A stretch of 64,000 nucleotides of DNA from Lyophyllum atratum (Eukaryota > Basidiomycota > Agaricomycetes > Agaricales > Lyophyllaceae). Position numbers and translations under genes: made by a program. The notes below the pieces were generated by a model. It had not been told where the DNA came from, made no database searches, and was given only the letters and a program-made list of their open reading frames with translations. The stretch lies in assembly GCA_014905825.1 (NCBI GenBank), contig JACGCN010000012.1, positions 62,001-126,000 on the forward strand, read 5' to 3'. Shown here one piece after another: positions 61,787 through 64,000 of the stretch; positions within the stretch are counted from its first letter, which is position 1; the number at the start of each line of letters is the position of its first letter.

Positions 61787-64000
61787 CTACATGAGGTTAC
61801 CCTGAGCACATCCGAGTAACTTTTTCGAAAATACTCTTGCCTCCTTCTCCGAAAACTTCCATCTCCCCACTTTGTTTGCAATCTTTTGACCTCTAATCTC
61901 CTTGACAATGCCTTCCATCTGAGCCCTTACAGCGTGAACCTTGACACGTACAAGGTCATGATTTTTGCTGATGAAAGATGAAATGGCTGAAATCCATTCT
62001 TCTGTCTTTACTATAATGGCCTTGGAAAGAGACTTTGCACTGATGCCGTGCATGAGTATCACAATCACTGAAGGAATCATAAATGCAGAGAGAAGGATTA
62101 TAATGTCAGACAACATACTGATGACACATGTCAAGAGGTCTGTGTCTGTCAATGTCTTTATTTGCGTCAGTTGGCTCCCTATTTGCTGATGAGATAAGAA
62201 TATACCTGGACATGGACGTCAAACCCGTGGATAAGAGTTGACATGAGGCAAGTCAAGGCTGTCTTTGCAAGTATATAAGTAATTATAGAAACAATATGTG
62301 TTGGCAGAAATATACTTCATTTTCTTTTGTCTGAAAGGGACAATCATGAACACCTGATGAGTGATGAGCTTTACAGTGGGAAGAATTTTAGACATACTAG
62401 CTAAATATGACTGGTGATAAGATAAAAAACAGAGGGAAATGATGCAAAGACTCACCATCTACATGCAACCGGCATTCAGAAAATCGGCTAACAAATACTT
62501 CGGATGGAAAATGTAAATACTCACCAACTATGCAAGGATAGCACCCAGGACATGAGCTGACAGAGAATTCAAATGGACGACACACAGACTCACACCCTAA
62601 TCAGAAACAGTTCTCAAGGCATCAGCTGGTGAGGGATCAGATCAAGGATGCACATGCTTACACGCTATATGAAACCAGCACCCAGAATATCAGCTGATAA
62701 AAAATGCAAATGGAGGAGGCACAGACTCACAACCTACACATGAACAGTAACACAGACATCAGCTAGTAAATTCAGATAAAGAATGGATAGACTTACACGC
62801 TATGCATAAGCAGCACCCAGGGCATTAGCTGGTAAAGAATTCAGATGAAGGATGCATGACTTACTAACTATACGGAAATAGCACCCATGGCATCAGCTAC
62901 TGAAGTATTTGGATGGAGGATGCGCAGACTTACACGCTACCCAGGACCAGCGAGTAGAACATCAGCCAGTAAAGATGATGGAAGATGGGAAACACACAAT
63001 CTACACAGGAATAGAATCCATGATGTCAGCTAGCGAAAAATTCTAATGGAGGATATACAGACTCACATCCTGTACAGACAGAACATCCAGAACATCAGCT
63101 GACAAAGGTTTCAAATGGCGAATGTACAGACTTACGTGCTATACAAGAATGGCATTTTGGACGTTAGCTGATGAAGAAATCATAGAAAATGCACAGACTT
63201 ACATCCTGTATAGAAATAGCACCGGGATATCAGCTGGTGAAGAAGTCAGATGGTGGATATAAAAACTTGCCAACTATGCAAAAACAGCACCCAAAATATC
63301 AGCTGGTGAAGAACATAGATAGAAGATGCATAGACTCACATTCTACACAGGAACAGCACTCAGAAGATCAGCATACAAAAAATCCACATGACCCATGCAA
63401 ACACTCACATCCTACAGGATAACAATGTCCAGTACATTAGCTGGTAAAGAATTCAGATAGGCACAGACTCACATCCTGCATAGAAGTAGCACCCAGGACA
63501 TAAGCTAGTAAAGAATTCAAACGGAGGATACACAGACTCACCCACTATATAGAACAGCATTTCAAACATTAGCTGATGGAGAAATCAAATGGAAGATGCA
63601 TAGACTCACATTCTAACCAGTAACGACACCCAGGACATTAGCTAGTGAGGAACTCAAACGTCAAATGCAAGGCATACATTCTGCATAGGAACAGGGCCCA
63701 GGACATCAGCTAGGGAAGAATTCAGATGCAGCACACACAGACTCACCCACTACATAGTAACAGCACCCAGAACATCAGCAGGTGAAGAACTCAGATGAAC
63801 AATGCCAAGACTCACATCCTACATAGCGACAGTACCCAAGACATCAGGTAGCGAAGAATTCAGATAGATGTACAGCCTTACGTGCTATGCAAGAACAGGA
63901 ATTTGGACGTTAGCTGATGAATGAGTCAGATGGAAGATGTACAGACTCACATCCTATACAGAATAGCACCCAACACATTAACAGGTGAGAAATTCGAATC
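61787..64000 (-). CDS. Membrane protein gene with an array of 3-nt micro-exons (partial, runs off the right edge)
   Basis: Unrecognised gene. Its 3' end is conventional: exons 62330-62316 (15 nt), 62262-62206 and 62155-61787 join in phase 0. They encode TALTCLMSTLIHGFDVHVQ, then TLTDTDLLTCVISMLSD, a membrane segment (IIILLSAFMIPSVIVILMHG), and a basic soluble tail ending KLLGCAQGNLM. Upstream, 24 successive 3-nt exons can be read between 63953 and 62398, each flanked by a TAG or CAG acceptor and a donor (13 GTGAGT, 7 GTAAGN, and GTATGT, GTATGC, GTGTGT and GCAAGT once each). In phase 0 no micro-exon is a stop codon and the frame stays open into the last exon; the other two phases meet stops. 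The 5' end is outside the window. Splicing itself is inferred, not observed. Confidence 0.7.
62398..64000 (-). repeat. About 69-bp minisatellite in which each unit is an intron plus one 3-nt exon
   Basis: Tandem units of 58-69 bp, most often 69. In minus-strand order each runs donor, CATCCTCCATCTGAATTC-like spacer, branch-point CTRAY inside AGCTRATG, CTGGGTGCTGTT-like spacer, YAG, then three variable bases. Three-base exons start at (plus coordinate of the lowest base) 63951, 63882, 63816, 63747, 63678, 63610, 63542, 63473, 63409, 63340, 63271, 63203, 63136, 63067, 62998, 62934, 62865, 62797, 62731, 62662, 62594, 62525, 62456 and 62398. Read on the minus strand they are GAT (six), AAT and CGT (three each), TGG, CAC and TTG (two each), and ATT, TTA, GTT, GGT, ATG and CTA (one each). 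Introns between them are 55-66 nt, mostly 65-66. The array continues past the window edge. Confidence 0.9.

Noticed and set aside
62398..64000. CRISPR-like array
   Set aside because: The regular repeat spacing suggests it at first glance, but the units are diverged tandem repeats without unique spacers, and the DNA is eukaryotic.
62398..64000. Plain minisatellite without function
   Set aside because: All 24 units keep an acceptor, three bases and a donor in register, and most changes at the branch point stay within consensus; this is hard to explain without selection on splicing.

Overview
This is eukaryotic nuclear DNA from a filamentous basidiomycete, most likely an Agaricomycete. The signs are compact genes cut by many 50-70 bp introns (GTRNGY donors, CTRAY branch points, YAG acceptors), a Ste12 protein that joins an STE domain to C2H2 zinc fingers, expanded families typical of mushroom-forming fungi (type I membrane proteins, cupredoxins, BTB/POZ proteins), and a two-gene integrase-type DNA transposon. 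No species is claimed. Exon boundaries were assembled by hand; where exon coordinates are listed the lengths sum to a multiple of three.

Layout. The left edge holds the 5' part of glycogen phosphorylase (minus), then an unrecognised six-exon gene, an Msb1/Mug8-domain protein with a very long acidic tail, and STE12, all on the minus strand. A gene-poor stretch of about 4.3 kb follows STE12. From 18.6 to 23.3 kb come a BCP/PrxQ-type peroxiredoxin, a small single-pass membrane protein and a cupredoxin-like membrane protein. From 25 to 33 kb are a tandem-repeat patch, SRP9 divergent from the mitochondrial oxodicarboxylate carrier ODC1, a rhodanese protein, the thioredoxin-like FMP46, a decayed class II aldolase fragment and its intact relative. 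From 33.5 to 50.3 kb are VPS36 (ESCRT-II), a type I membrane protein, a MICOS Mic26/27 protein, a SNF2 ATPase with C-terminal PHD fingers, QCR8, OST4 (46 aa) and a trehalose-phosphate synthase/phosphatase-like protein with a degenerate phosphatase motif.

From 50,660 to 56,635 lies a complete-looking DNA transposon: 31-bp terminal inverted repeats, a perfect 6-bp target duplication, subterminal repeats, an integrase-like DDE transposase, an undescribed Cys-rich partner protein and a BTB/POZ gene carried as apparent cargo.

EMC1 follows. The right edge, 61,787 to beyond 64,000 on the minus strand, is the most unusual part: a gene whose 3' exons encode a membrane protein and whose upstream part is a roughly 69-bp tandem array. 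In every one of 24 consecutive units an acceptor (TAG or CAG) is followed by exactly 3 nt and then a donor, so the array reads as 24 single-codon micro-exons separated by 55-66 nt introns. Variation between units stays largely inside donor and branch-point consensus. This is the best candidate for a previously undescribed system here.

The housekeeping genes serve mitochondria (ODC1, FMP46, MIC26/27, QCR8), the secretory pathway and endosomes (SRP9, OST4, EMC1, VPS36) and reserve carbohydrate metabolism (glycogen phosphorylase, trehalose-phosphate synthase-like). Neighbours appear to be independently transcribed, with several short divergent promoters (SRP9/ODC1, QCR8/OST4).
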